Of a stretch of DNA of 64,000 bases, positions 33,386 to 42,660 are shown in pieces (position 1 is the stretch's first letter; every line of letters starts with the position of its first letter). Position numbers and translations under genes: made by a program. The notes below the pieces were generated by a model. It saw only the letters and a list, made by a program, of their open reading frames with translations. It ran no database searches and was not told where the DNA came from. This stretch comes from Streptomyces narbonensis (GTDB lineage Bacteria > Actinomycetota > Actinomycetes > Streptomycetales > Streptomycetaceae), in the NCBI RefSeq assembly GCF_014649015.1, contig NZ_BMSF01000008.1, positions 124,001 through 188,000 of the forward strand, read 5' to 3'.

Positions 33386-35578
33386 TCAGGTCGTCAGGTC
33401 GTAGAAGGTGGCGCCGCCGATCGTGACCTTCTCGAAGGTCTCCGAGACCCAGGTGGAGATCTCCGAGTTGCCGCCGCCCGGGCCGCCGCCCATGCGACCG
33501 CCGCCCTCGCCCGACGAGGACTCCTGGCCTCCGATGAAGTAGTGGATCTTCCCCTCGGCGACGTACTGCTTGAACTGGTCGAGGGTCGGGGACGGGTCGC
33601 TGCCGTTGAAGCCGCCGATCGCCATCACGGGCTCCTCGGTCGCGAGTTGGTAGCTGGCGGCGTTCTGGGCGCCGACGGTTGCGGCGACCCAGGTGTAGCC
33701 GCCGGCGTCCGCGAGGAGCGCGGCCTTCGCCTCCGCACCGACGCTGGCGCCGTTGAGGAGACCGCCCATGCCGCCACCGCCGGGGCCGCCACCAGGGCCG
33801 CCTTCGCCGCGGGTCGTGCCCTGGGGCGTTCCTTGCGGCATTCCTTGCGGCATTCCCTGGGGCATTCCCTGGGGCATGCCCTGGGGCGGGGTGCCGGCGC
33901 CGGTACCGCCGGGCATCTGACCGCCCTGGCCGCCGCCTTGACCGCCGGGCATCTGGCCCTGGCCCTGGGCTTGGTTCTGACCCTGGCCCTGGGCGCCCGG
34001 TGGCAGCGCCCCCATCTCGAACATCCGGCCACCGCCGGGGCCGCCCGGGCCGCCGCCCCGTCCGCCCATCGCGCCGCCCGACGGGCCCGCCGTCACGATC
34101 GAGCCCTGGTGCCCCGAGCCCAGCGTCTCCAGGGTGTACGCGAACGGTCCCGCGAGTCCCGCGACCAGGCCGAGGCCCGCCACCGCGAGACCGAGCCGCC
34201 GATCGGTCCGCCCCGCGAACAGCAGCCCGAGCGCGGCCACCGCGCCCGCCACCAGGACCGCCCAGCGCAGCCACGGCAGCCAGTCCGGCGTCCGGCCCAG
34301 GAGCGTCCAGCCCCACCAGGCCGTCACCACCACCGTCACCGCGAGGGCCGCCGAGGCGAACCACCGCGTGCGCTCCTCCCAGAGCACCGCCGCACCCATG
34401 CCGACGAGCGCCGCGAGGTACGGGGCCAGGGCCACCGTGTAGTACTCGTGGAAGATGCCGGCCATGAAGCTGAAGACGGCGAGCGTGATCAGCAGCGAAC
34501 CGCCCCACGCCAGGAACGCCGAGCGGGCCGTGTCCGTCCGGGGCGCCCGCCAGGTGACGACGAGCCCCGCGACGAGCAGGACCAGTGCGGCCGGGAGCAG
34601 CCAGGAGATCTGACCGCCGACCGCGTCGTTGAACATCCGGCCGATGCCGGTCTCGCCCCAGCCGCCGCCCTGACCGCCGCGGCCTCCGCCTCCGCCTCCG
34701 CCGACGCTGCCGGTCTCGTTGCCGTTGATCCGGCCGAGGCCGTTGTAGCCGAAGGTCAGCTCCAGGAAGCTGTTGGTCTGCGAGCCCCCGACGTACGGGC
34801 GGGAGGCCGCCGGCCACAGCTCGACCAGGGCCACCCACCAGCCCGCGGACACGATCATCGCGAGCCCGCCGAGGGCGATCCGGCCGAGCCGCTTCCCGAA
34901 CCCGCCGGGCGCGCAGGCCACGTACACGAGCGCGAGCGGCGGCAGGATCAGGAAGGCCTGGAGGGTCTTCGCGAGGAACGCGAAGCCGAGGGCGACTCCC
35001 GCCCACACCAGCCACTTCGCCGCGCCCTCGTCCTGCTCCAGGGCGCGCAGCACGCAGTACACCGCGACCGTCATGAGCAGCGCGAGCAGCGCGTCCGGGT
35101 TGTTGAAGCGGAACATCAGCGCGGCGACGGGCGTCAGTGCGAGGACCGCGCCCGCGATCAGGCCGGCGCCCGCGCCGAACCGGCGCCGGACGGCCGCGTA
35201 GAGCACGGCGACCGTGGCCACGCCCATCAGCACCTCGGGCACGAGGATCTGCCAGGAGCCGAGCCCGAAGAGGCGGACGGAGAGTGCCATCGGCCAGAGG
35301 GCGGCCGGGGGCTTGTCCACGGTGATGGCGTTGGCCGCGTCGAGGGAGCCGAAGAAGAAGGCCTTCCAGCTCTCGCCGCCCGCCTGGACGGCGGCGGAGT
35401 AGAAGGAGTTGGCGTAGCCGGAGGCGCTCAGGTTCCAGAGGTAGAGCGCGGTGGTCACGGCGAGCAGGCCGAGGAAGGCGGGCCGGACCCAGGGGGCGTC
35501 CTCGGGACGCCCGCGCCGGAGCCGGGTGAGCCGGCCGGTGCGGGGCGCCGCGTGGACGGCGGTCGACAGGGTGGTCAT
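33386..35578 (-). CDS. GT39/ArnT-type membrane glycosyltransferase, 730 aa
   Basis: Polyprenyl-phosphate-sugar-dependent transferase. Several N-terminal helices, an extracellular loop with GYANSFYSAAVQAG and TVDKPPAALWPMAL (the DKPP motif of this family), RFNNPDALLALLM, and HEYYTVALAPYLAALVG in a later helix. A Gly-rich loop lies near 320. Residues about 500-620 are a Gly/Gln/Met/Pro linker including PQGM repeats, then a C-terminal soluble domain (about 625-730). Its start overlaps the stop of the GT2-GtrA gene as ATGA. It probably transfers a sugar made lipid-linked by that upstream enzyme onto a wall polymer or protein. Confidence 0.88.
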   Translation of the reverse strand: MTTLSTAVHAAPRTGRLTRLRRGRPEDAPWVRPAFLGLLAVTTALYLWNLSASGYANSFYSAAVQAGGESWKAFFFGSLDAANAITVDKPPAALWPMALSVRLFGLGSWQILVPEVLMGVATVAVLYAAVRRRFGAGAGLIAGAVLALTPVAALMFRFNNPDALLALLMTVAVYCVLRALEQDEGAAKWLVWAGVALGFAFLAKTLQAFLILPPLALVYVACAPGGFGKRLGRIALGGLAMIVSAGWWVALVELWPAASRPYVGGSQTNSFLELTFGYNGLGRINGNETGSVGGGGGGGRGGQGGGWGETGIGRMFNDAVGGQISWLLPAALVLLVAGLVVTWRAPRTDTARSAFLAWGGSLLITLAVFSFMAGIFHEYYTVALAPYLAALVGMGAAVLWEERTRWFASAALAVTVVVTAWWGWTLLGRTPDWLPWLRWAVLVAGAVAALGLLFAGRTDRRLGLAVAGLGLVAGLAGPFAYTLETLGSGHQGSIVTAGPSGGAMGGRGGGPGGPGGGRMFEMGALPPGAQGQGQNQAQGQGQMPGGQGGGQGGQMPGGTGAGTPPQGMPQGMPQGMPQGMPQGTPQGTTRGEGGPGGGPGGGGMGGLLNGASVGAEAKAALLADAGGYTWVAATVGAQNAASYQLATEEPVMAIGGFNGSDPSPTLDQFKQYVAEGKIHYFIGGQESSSGEGGGRMGGGPGGGNSEISTWVSETFEKVTIGGATFYDLTT

Positions 35579-36855
35579 CGTTCGTTCCTTGCTGAGGCGC
35601 GGTCCGGGAAGACCCAGAGCCGGAAGAGGAGGAAGCGCAGGACGGTCGCGGCGAGGTTGGCGACGATCAGGACGGCGAGCTCCGTGGAGTGCGCCGGATC
35701 ACCGGTCGCCGCGCCCAGGGCGGCGAGCGAACCGCTCGTCAGGGCCAGGCCGATGGCGAAGACCACGAGCCCCTGCGCCTGGTGGCGGACGGCCCGGTCC
35801 CGGCCCCGTACGCCGAAGGTGAGGCGTCGGTTCGCCGCCGTGTTGGCGACGGCCGAGACGAGCAGGGCGGCGGCGTTGGCGAACTGCGGGCCGAGGCCGA
35901 GCCGGAAGGCCGAGTACAGGGCGAGGTAGAAGAGCGTGGACAGGACGCCGACCACGCAGAAGCCGACCAGCTGGCGCGCGAGCCCGCCGGGCACCCCGCT
36001 GAGCTCGCGGTCCCGGGGGTCGTCGCCGAAGGGCCGGGCGAGCCGGTCGAGCGGCAGCGAACCGGTCGCGAGCGCCCGGCCGACCCGCAGGACACCCTTC
36101 AGGTCGTCGGTCGCCGTCCTCACGATGTGCACGGTCGAGTCGGGGTCGTCGACCCAGTCGACCGGCACCTCGTGGATGCGGAGCCCGGCCCGCTCGGCGA
36201 GGACCAGCATCTCGGTGTCGAAGAACCAGCCGGTGTCCTCGACCATGGGGAGCAGCCGCTCGGCGACGTCCCGCCGTATCGCCTTGAAGCCGCACTGGGC
36301 GTCGGAGAAGCGGGCGGCGAGCGAGCCGCGCAGGATCAGGTTGTACGCCCGCGAGATGAACTCCCGCTTCGGCCCGCGCACCACCCGCGAGGAGCGGGCG
36401 AGACGGGAGCCGATCGCCAGGTCCGAGTGGCCCGAGATGAGCGGTGCGACGAGGGGGAGCAGCGCGTTCAGGTCGGTCGACAGGTCGACGTCCATGTAGG
36501 CGAGGACGGGTGCCTCCGAGCCCGACCAGACCGTGCGCAGCGCCCGCCCGCGGCCCTTCTGCTCCAGCCGTACGGAGCGCACCTCGGGCACCTCGGCGGC
36601 GAGGGCCGCGGCGACGGCGGGCGTCGTGTCGGTGGAGGCGTTGTCGGCGACCGTGATGCGGAAGCCGTACGGGAAGGTCCGGAGAAGGTGTTCGTGGAGC
36701 CGGCGGACGCACGGCTCCAGGTCCTTCTCCTCGTTGTAGACGGGAATCACGACGTCCAGGACGGGCCTTCCGGCGACGCTCACCGGCAGGTGCTCCCGGG
36801 CGGGAAGGGCGCCGGGAGTCCGGGACGCGGGGCCCTCGATCGTTGGGGTTCGCAT
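35575..36855 (-). CDS. GT2 glycosyltransferase fused to GtrA membrane domain, 426 aa
   Basis: The N-terminal GT-A domain shows VVIPVYNEEKDLEPCVRRL, ADNASTDTTPAVA and the metal-binding YMDVDLSTD, as in polyprenyl-phosphate hexose synthases. From about 295 four helices form a GtrA domain (LVGFCVVGVLSTLFYLALYS), thought to flip the lipid-linked sugar. ATG at 36855. Coupled to the GT39 gene by a 4-bp overlap and preceded by a two-component system. Confidence 0.9.
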   Translation of the reverse strand: MRTPTIEGPASRTPGALPAREHLPVSVAGRPVLDVVIPVYNEEKDLEPCVRRLHEHLLRTFPYGFRITVADNASTDTTPAVAAALAAEVPEVRSVRLEQKGRGRALRTVWSGSEAPVLAYMDVDLSTDLNALLPLVAPLISGHSDLAIGSRLARSSRVVRGPKREFISRAYNLILRGSLAARFSDAQCGFKAIRRDVAERLLPMVEDTGWFFDTEMLVLAERAGLRIHEVPVDWVDDPDSTVHIVRTATDDLKGVLRVGRALATGSLPLDRLARPFGDDPRDRELSGVPGGLARQLVGFCVVGVLSTLFYLALYSAFRLGLGPQFANAAALLVSAVANTAANRRLTFGVRGRDRAVRHQAQGLVVFAIGLALTSGSLAALGAATGDPAHSTELAVLIVANLAATVLRFLLFRLWVFPDRASARNER

Positions 36856-36881
36856 GCCGACGACACTCGCCGGTGCCGCTG

Positions 36882-38411
36882 TCACGGCTGTGTGATGAGC
36901 CTGTGCCCTGCCTGTGAGTGGGCCGCGTGCGGCAGCCGGACGGTGAAGACGGTCCGGCCGGAGGCGCTCTCGACGATCACGTCGCCGCCGTGCGCGACCA
37001 CGACGGCCCGGACGATGGCGAGCCCGAGGCCGGTGGATCCGGCGTTCCGGGAACGGGAGGCGTCGCCGCGCGCGAACCGCTCGAAGACGGCGGGCAGGAG
37101 CTCGGCCGGGATGCCGGGCCCGTCGTCCTCGACGTCGACGACGACCGTGTCGGACTCTGTCCGGACCCTGGCGGTGACCTTGGTCCCGGGCGGGGTGTGG
37201 GTACGGGCGTTGGCGAGGAGGTTGACGAGCACCTGCTGGAGCCGGGCGCCGTCGGCCCGTACGGTCACGGCCTCGGCAACCGCGGGCAGTTCGAGGCGCC
37301 AGTGATGCTCCGGCCCCGCGGCGCGGGCATCGCTCACGGCGTCCACGACGAGCGGGACGACGTCGGTGCTCTCGTACGAGAGCGGGCGTCCGGCGTCGAG
37401 CCGCGCGAGGAGCAGGAGGTCCTCCACGAGACCCGTCATCCGGGTCGCCTCGGATTCGATCCGGCCGAGCGCGTGCCGGGTGTCGGGCCCGCACTCCTCC
37501 CGGCCACGCCGGGTCAGCTCCGCGTATCCCCGGATCGAGGCGAGCGGGGTGCGCAGCTCGTGGCTGGCGTCGGCGACGAACTGCCGGACGCGGGTCTCGC
37601 TCTGCTGGCGGGCGTCGAGGGCCGAGTGGACATGGTCGAGCATCCGGTTGATGGCCGCGCCGACCTGGCCGACCTCGGTCCGTGGATCGGCCTCCGTCTC
37701 CGGGACGCGCTGATGGAGCGCCACCTCGCCACTGTGCAGCGGGAGCTGGGCGACCTGCCCGGCAGTGGCGGCGACCCGCCGCAGCGGCCGCAGCGCCACC
37801 CGGACCAGCACGGCCCCGGCGATCGAGGCCGCGACGAGCCCGGCGCCGGTGACGCTCAGCTCGACGAGGACGAGCGTGGAGAGCGCGTCCTCGACCTCGG
37901 TGAGCGGGAGGCCGATGAGGAACGTGCCCCGGCCGCCCTCCGCGTAGACGACCCGGTAGGAGCCGAGGCCGCCGGGCAGGTCGACGGTGTGCGGCTCGCT
38001 GTCGCGGGGGACGGCGGCCAGGACGGCCCGCTGGGCCGCGTCGAGGTCCTGGGACTCCGGCCCTTCGAGACCGCCGTCCTCGGTCCTCTCCTCCGCCGAG
38101 TACTTGGCCGAGACGATCTCCCCGCCCACCAGCTCCGCGCCGAGCGTGCCGACCGGGGTGCCACCGCGCAGGACGAACGCCAGCTGGTCATTCCCCGGGA
38201 CGGGGTCGGGTCCGAGGGGCATGTCGGCCGGCGGCCCGGCGGCCCGCTTGGACACGTCCCTCACCTGCTCGTCGGCCTGGTCGTACAGGTACGAGCGGAA
38301 GGCGATCGTCGTCACCGTCCCGATCACCGCCGCGACGACCGCGATCAGCGCGACCGCCGAGACGACCAGCCGGGTGCGCAGCGACCACGGCCGCCGGCCT
38401 CGCCCGTGCAC
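36882..38411 (-). CDS. Sensor histidine kinase, 509 aa
   Basis: Two membrane helices (about 16-38 and 175-200) flank an extracytoplasmic sensor, then a HAMP domain. ADASHELRTPLASIRGYAEL holds the phosphoacceptor His (about 283). LQQVLVNLLANARTHTPPG (N box), DVEDDGPGIPAELLP (G1) and GSTGLGLAIVRAV (G2) bind ATP. GTG start. Follows the response regulator by 5 bp and precedes the GT2 gene by 26 bp, so all four are probably one operon. Signal unknown; envelope stress is plausible. Confidence 0.92.
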   Translation of the reverse strand: MHGRGRRPWSLRTRLVVSAVALIAVVAAVIGTVTTIAFRSYLYDQADEQVRDVSKRAAGPPADMPLGPDPVPGNDQLAFVLRGGTPVGTLGAELVGGEIVSAKYSAEERTEDGGLEGPESQDLDAAQRAVLAAVPRDSEPHTVDLPGGLGSYRVVYAEGGRGTFLIGLPLTEVEDALSTLVLVELSVTGAGLVAASIAGAVLVRVALRPLRRVAATAGQVAQLPLHSGEVALHQRVPETEADPRTEVGQVGAAINRMLDHVHSALDARQQSETRVRQFVADASHELRTPLASIRGYAELTRRGREECGPDTRHALGRIESEATRMTGLVEDLLLLARLDAGRPLSYESTDVVPLVVDAVSDARAAGPEHHWRLELPAVAEAVTVRADGARLQQVLVNLLANARTHTPPGTKVTARVRTESDTVVVDVEDDGPGIPAELLPAVFERFARGDASRSRNAGSTGLGLAIVRAVVVAHGGDVIVESASGRTVFTVRLPHAAHSQAGHRLITQP

Positions 38412-38416
38412 GGGGG

Positions 38417-39160
38417 CTACTCCCCCGGCTTGATGAGGTACCCGGCCCCGCGCCGGGTGTGGATCATCGGGGCACGGCCCGCGTCGATCTTCCGGCGCAG
38501 ATAGGAGATGTAGAGCTCGACGACGTTGGCCTGTCCGCCGAAGTCGTACGACCAGACGCGGTCGAGGATCTGCGCTTTGCTGAGCACCCGACGGGGGTTG
38601 CGCATGAGGTAGCGCAGCAGCTCGAACTCGGTCGCGGTGAGGTGGATCGAGTCCCCGCCCCGGGTGACCTCATGGCTGTCCTCGTCGAGGGTCAGGTCCC
38701 CGACGACGAGCAGCGACTCGCTGCGCGCCTGCGCCGCGCCGGACCGGCGGATCAGGCCGCGCAGCCGGGCGACGACCTCCTCCAGGCTGAACGGCTTGGT
38801 GACGTAGTCGTCGCCGCCGGCGGTGAGACCGGCGATCCGGTCTTCGACGGCGTCCTTCGCGGTCAGGAAGAGGACCGGCACGTCCGGCAGCTCGCGCCGG
38901 ATCGAGCCCAGCAGGCTGAGCCCGTCGGCGTCGGGGAGCATCACGTCGAGGATCACGGCGTCGGGCCGGAACTCGCGTACGGAGCGCAGGGCCGTGGCGC
39001 CGTCGCCGGCGCTCCGCACCTGCCAGCCCTCATAGCGGAGGGCCATGGAGAGGAGCTCGGCGAGCGAGGCCTCGTCGTCGACGACGAGGACGCGGACGGC
39101 GGTGCCGTCGGCACGGAGCATGTCGGCGCGGGTGCCGGGGCGGCGTGTGGTGACGGTCAT
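38417..39160 (-). CDS. OmpR/PhoB-family response regulator, 247 aa
   Basis: Receiver domain with acidic D28-D29, phosphoacceptor D72 (LDVMLPDADG), T100 and K122 (TKPFS). The C-terminal winged helix has TATEFELLRYLMRNPRRVLS and YISYLRRKIDAG. ATG at 39160, or Met14 (MLRADGTAVRVLVVDDE). First gene of the presumed operon RR-HK-GT2-GT39. Confidence 0.93.
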   Translation of the reverse strand: MTVTTRRPGTRADMLRADGTAVRVLVVDDEASLAELLSMALRYEGWQVRSAGDGATALRSVREFRPDAVILDVMLPDADGLSLLGSIRRELPDVPVLFLTAKDAVEDRIAGLTAGGDDYVTKPFSLEEVVARLRGLIRRSGAAQARSESLLVVGDLTLDEDSHEVTRGGDSIHLTATEFELLRYLMRNPRRVLSKAQILDRVWSYDFGGQANVVELYISYLRRKIDAGRAPMIHTRRGAGYLIKPGE

Positions 39161-39238
39161 GCGCCCACGCTCGCCGCCGCCGCTGAGAGCCCTCTTTCCC
39201 TTACCTGTGAATTCCCTGAGAAAGCTCCTCGAAGGACC

Positions 39239-40144
39239 TCAGGGGGAGGGGGACGGTTTCACGTGAAACAGCGCGGCCCCGTTCTCGTACAGGACCCGCC
39301 GCAGCCAGTCGTCCCCGAGCCCGAGACGTTCGAGGGCGTGGAGCTGGTGGGCGTACGGGTAGGGGATGTTCGGGAAGTCGGAGCCGAGGAGGATCCGGTC
39401 TCCGAGGTCGGCGAGCCGACCGAGCTCCGCCGTCGGGAAGGGCGCGAGCCGCTCGCTGAAGTCGGTGAAGGCCATGGTCGTATCGAGGCACACGCCCTCG
39501 TACCGCTCGGCCAGGGTCAGGAAGTCGCCGTACTCGGGCATCCCCATGTGCGCGACGATCACCCGAAGCCGTGGGTGGCGGGCGAGCAGCCGCCCCATGG
39601 GTCCGGGCCCCGTGAACTTCCCCGGGGTGGGCCCTGAGCCGCAGTGGACGACGGCGGGCGTACCGCTGTCGGCGAGCGTTCCCCACACCGAGTCGAGCAG
39701 CGGGTCCGTCGGGTCGAAACCGCCGACCTGGAGGTGGACCTTGAAGACCCGGGCTCCGGCGCCGAGCGCCTCGCGGACGTAGGTGTCTGCGCCCGGCTCG
39801 GGAAAGAAGGTCGCGGTGTGGAGGCAGTCGGGGGTGCGGGCGGCGAAGTCGGCGGCCCAGGCGTTCAGCCAGGCGGCCATGCCGGGCTTGTGCGGGTAGA
39901 GCATCGCGGTGAAGGCGACCGCTCCGAAGCCGCGGAGGATCGCGAGCCGGCGGTCCTCCTCCTCGCGGTAGGTGATGGGCCACTCCAGGCCCGTCAGGGG
40001 GCCGGCGGAGTCGAAGTAGGCCCACACCTTGTCGAGGACGTTCTGCGGCATGAAGTGCGTGTGCACATCGACGAGCCCCGGGACCCCGAGCCGCCTGATC
40101 AAACCCGGGATGTCACTCTCGCTGCTCGCGCTACTCCCGCTCAA
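39239..40144 (-). CDS. Amidohydrolase-family protein, 301 aa
   Basis: TIM-barrel metal hydrolase of the amidohydrolase_2 type: DVHTHF (two metal-binding His), VFKVHLQVGG, VVHCGSGPTPG, VIVAHMGMPEYG and LLGSDFPNIPY (catalytic Asp). A TTG at 40144 starts inside the end of the upstream gene with a 14-bp overlap; a later start is possible. The codons for its C-terminal Leu-Phe-His-Val-Lys-Pro coincide with a perfect parS site. Substrate unknown. Confidence 0.85.
   Translation of the reverse strand: MSGSSASSESDIPGLIRRLGVPGLVDVHTHFMPQNVLDKVWAYFDSAGPLTGLEWPITYREEEDRRLAILRGFGAVAFTAMLYPHKPGMAAWLNAWAADFAARTPDCLHTATFFPEPGADTYVREALGAGARVFKVHLQVGGFDPTDPLLDSVWGTLADSGTPAVVHCGSGPTPGKFTGPGPMGRLLARHPRLRVIVAHMGMPEYGDFLTLAERYEGVCLDTTMAFTDFSERLAPFPTAELGRLADLGDRILLGSDFPNIPYPYAHQLHALERLGLGDDWLRRVLYENGAALFHVKPSPSP
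39256..39269. promoter_or_regulatory. parS site for ParB
   Basis: GTTTCACGTGAAAC, a perfect 14-bp palindrome identical to the parS consensus of Streptomyces and Bacillus. Streptomyces parS sites cluster around oriC and nucleate ParB segregation complexes during sporulation. It lies inside the amidohydrolase gene near the C-terminus. No second copy was noticed in the window. Confidence 0.92.
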
Positions 40145-40466
40145 AGCTGTAGCTCCGCTCGACCTTGGCGATGTGGATGCTGTAGCTGTCGTACCACTCC
40201 TCCCGCCCGCGCGCCTTTGCTTCCCGGTGCTCGGAGTTGAGCCGCCAGGCGTCGATGGCCTCCAGGTCGCGGAAGTACGCGACGGTGATGCCGATACCGC
40301 CGGGGTTGCGGGCGGAATCGGAGCCGAGGTACCCGGGGATCTTTGCGACGAGCTCCTCCATACGGTCCGAGGTCTCGGCGTAGTCCTCGAGGTCCTCGGG
40401 GCGGAGGGAGGTGAACACGACGTTGTAATAAGGCGGTTCCAGGCCCGCCACCAGCTTCGGAGTCAT
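40131..40466 (-). CDS. Antibiotic biosynthesis monooxygenase (ABM)-domain protein, 111 aa
   Basis: Dimeric ferredoxin-like barrel: YYNVVFTSLRPEDLEDYAET, PGYLGSDSARNPGGIGITVAYF and EEWYDSYSIHIAKVERSY are typical of ABM-like stress proteins. ATG at 40466. Its 3' end overlaps the amidohydrolase start, so the two are probably co-translated. Enzyme activity unproven. Confidence 0.82.
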   Translation of the reverse strand: MTPKLVAGLEPPYYNVVFTSLRPEDLEDYAETSDRMEELVAKIPGYLGSDSARNPGGIGITVAYFRDLEAIDAWRLNSEHREAKARGREEWYDSYSIHIAKVERSYSFERE

Positions 40467-40552
40467 GTGATCACCCTCGCCGGGACCGGGCCGGGATGTC
40501 CACGGTCGCCGGTCAAAGGGATCCAGAACTTTACGAAGGGCCGCACGAAGGG

Positions 40553-41467
40553 TCAGAAGAGCTCTCCCTGGGCGCTCTCCGGCTCCGCCGCCGGCATCGG
40601 CGTCACGGGAACGGAGAACCCGTCGTCCTCCCCCGCCCCCTGGAGCGCCCAGCCCCCCATGAGCCGGGTGTCGAGGGCGACGCAGCGCCCATCGGGGGTG
40701 AACAGGTGCAGATCGGGCCCGGCGGCGGCGAGCAGCCGCCCGGTGACGACACCGCCGTCGACGAGCTCGGTGACCGTGCCGCCGAGCGGCGGCAGCCCGT
40801 CGAGACGGAAGGCCCCGGCATGGTCGCGGAAGACGAAGTCCAGCGGCTCCAGGGTCTCCGTCCACCCCCCGACCGCCCGCGCGCGCCGGTGCAGCTCGCC
40901 GACCTCCCGGGCCCGCTCCTCGACGGCCGGCAGGACGTGCCGTACGGCCCGCTTACGCTCGTACGCGATCCGGTCGGGCACGCCGAGCGCCTGCCGCAGC
41001 ACCTCCTCGGTCCGGCGCGCGGCCATGAGGGGCCCGCGCCCCAGCCAGCTGAAGGCGACGGCCCCCTGCTCCAGGAGCCGGGCCTCGCCACGAGCCTCGG
41101 CGGTGATCCCGACCTTGGTCATGCCGGGCCCGAACCAGGCCAGGTAGACGCGGTACGGCTGCGGATCGTCGAGGAGGGTGTCGGCCGCGACCGAGTGCGC
41201 CCGGTCGAGCCGCGCGCACTCGGGGCACCGGCCCCCGGTGGCCCGCCCGGACACCACGGCCTCCAGGGGGCAGGGGTTGCTCCGGGCGCCGGGGCAGCGC
41301 CGCACGCCGACGGCCCGGAAGCCGAGCTGCTGCCCGTACGCGAGGGTGCTCACCCGGCCGCCGCGCCACCGCAGCCCGGGCACACCACCGGCCCAGCCGA
41401 GCCCCCGACACCACCACTCCACCGACCCACGCCTCCCTACCCCGCTGTGGAGTCCAGTCTCCGCCAC
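40553..41467 (-). CDS. DUF2797 protein, 304 aa
   Basis: Matches the DUF2797 family throughout: a likely zinc site from CPGARSNPCPLE and CPECARLD, then YRVYLAWFGPGMTKVGITAE, a beta-strand pattern reminiscent of GIY-YIG folds, and LLEQGAVAFSWLGRGPLMAARRTE. GTG start at 41467. No function is established. Confidence 0.8.
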   Translation of the reverse strand: MAETGLHSGVGRRGSVEWWCRGLGWAGGVPGLRWRGGRVSTLAYGQQLGFRAVGVRRCPGARSNPCPLEAVVSGRATGGRCPECARLDRAHSVAADTLLDDPQPYRVYLAWFGPGMTKVGITAEARGEARLLEQGAVAFSWLGRGPLMAARRTEEVLRQALGVPDRIAYERKRAVRHVLPAVEERAREVGELHRRARAVGGWTETLEPLDFVFRDHAGAFRLDGLPPLGGTVTELVDGGVVTGRLLAAAGPDLHLFTPDGRCVALDTRLMGGWALQGAGEDDGFSVPVTPMPAAEPESAQGELF

Positions 41468-41479
41468 GGAGGCCCGGGA

Positions 41480-41690
41480 CCCACACCCTCAACGCACGCC
41501 GCCCGGGCCCCCCGCCCACTCAACGCACGCCGCCCGGACCCCGGCACACCCAGCGCACGCCGCCCCAACGCGCACCGCCCGGACCCGGCCCACCCAGCGC
41601 AACGCACACCCGCCCGCCCCCGGCCCATTCACCCTTCCCACTCGCCCTTCCCACTCGCCCTTCCCGCTCTCCCTTCCCGCCCCTCAAGGC
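41480..41690. repeat. Low-complexity degenerate tandem repeats
   Basis: 41488-41625 repeats CAACGCACGCCGCCCGG-like units; 41628-41680 repeats CCCTTCCCACTCG. No coding sense was found. The array fills the gap between two minus-strand genes. Confidence 0.7.
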
Positions 41691-42520
41691 AGAACGTAGA
41701 TCCGAGCGCCGTCGGGATCCGGAGACCCCACCTCACGCATGCAGCCGCGCTCCAGGAGGATCCGGACGCACGCGCTGACGCGCTCGCCGGACAGACCGGT
41801 GCGGAGGGTGACGTCCTGGGGCCGGTAGCGGACCCCGCCCCGCACGAGCGCGGGCGCGAGGCAGCAGGCGACGGTGCGGGTGTCGCCGGTGATGGCCCAG
41901 GACTCCACGAGCTGCTGCGGGGTGAGCGCGGCGACGGCGGCGCCGGTGCGCTGCCGGGGCACCGCGAGACGCGCGAGGGAGTCGGCGGCCCTCGCGAGGT
42001 TCTCGCGTGTCTCGCGGAGCAGCTCCGCGCGGTCGGCGTCCTCCTCGTAGGCGGCGTGCATGGCGGCCTGCTCGTCGAACTCGCCCTCCAGCCGTACGAG
42101 CTCGTCGAGGAGCTCCGGTGGCAGGAGGAACCCGGTGTGGACCGGAGAGGGTTCGAGCCCGTAGCCGCCGTCCCGCTGGACCGCCGCCACGACCTCCGCG
42201 ACCCACGCCCGGAACGGCCCGGCCTCGGGCCTGCGGCAGGCGGCCACGAGCTGGACGAGCCCGGGGACGTTCACCATGCGCGCCGAGGCCCGGACGCCGC
42301 TGAGGGCGAGTATCGCGGCGCTCCCGGCGAGCTCCCCCGCCCCCGCGAGGCACCACCCGGGAAGGACCACGGTCCGCAGCGCCTCCCGTGTCCCGGGGTA
42401 TCCGAGCCGCTTCGCCACGTCCACGACCGGGAACCAGTGCGTCCCGTCCGGGGCGGTCAGCCGTCTCAGACGCGCCCCGGTGGCGACGTACACCATGTCA
42501 TCGATGTCGATCGCGTCCAT
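41684..42520 (-). CDS. Bro-N domain protein, 278 aa
   Basis: The N-terminal Bro-N/KilA-like fold is seen as LRRLTAPDGTHWFPVVDVAK, RLGYPGTREALRTVV and RMVNVPGLVQLVAACRRPEA, ending FRAWVAEVV. The middle is a helix-rich linker and the C-terminal 90 residues include a winged-helix-like segment (DVTLRTGLSGERVSACVRIL). Bro-N proteins are common in phages, but streptomycetes carry stand-alone copies; no other phage gene is adjacent. ATG at 42520 has a strong GGAGGTGATG region upstream. Confidence 0.8.
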   Translation of the reverse strand: MDAIDIDDMVYVATGARLRRLTAPDGTHWFPVVDVAKRLGYPGTREALRTVVLPGWCLAGAGELAGSAAILALSGVRASARMVNVPGLVQLVAACRRPEAGPFRAWVAEVVAAVQRDGGYGLEPSPVHTGFLLPPELLDELVRLEGEFDEQAAMHAAYEEDADRAELLRETRENLARAADSLARLAVPRQRTGAAVAALTPQQLVESWAITGDTRTVACCLAPALVRGGVRYRPQDVTLRTGLSGERVSACVRILLERGCMREVGSPDPDGARIYVLP

Positions 42521-42598
42521 CGATCATCACCTCCACCTCGCAAGCTAGGCCGAGGGCATATTCAACTGACATGCAAATCAGACAGGTTCACCCAAAAA

Positions 42599-42632
42599 GG
42601 GGAAGGCCCCCGGAATCCCGAGAGCCTTCCCC
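42599..42632 (-). terminator. Intrinsic terminator
   Basis: GGGGAAGGC (42599-42607) pairs with GCCTTCCCC (42624-42632), with an A-run on the left that reads as a T-tract for minus-strand transcription ending the PH-domain gene. Confidence 0.8.
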
Positions 42633-42660
42633 ATGTCCCTGACGGGTCCTGCGCCGCGCC

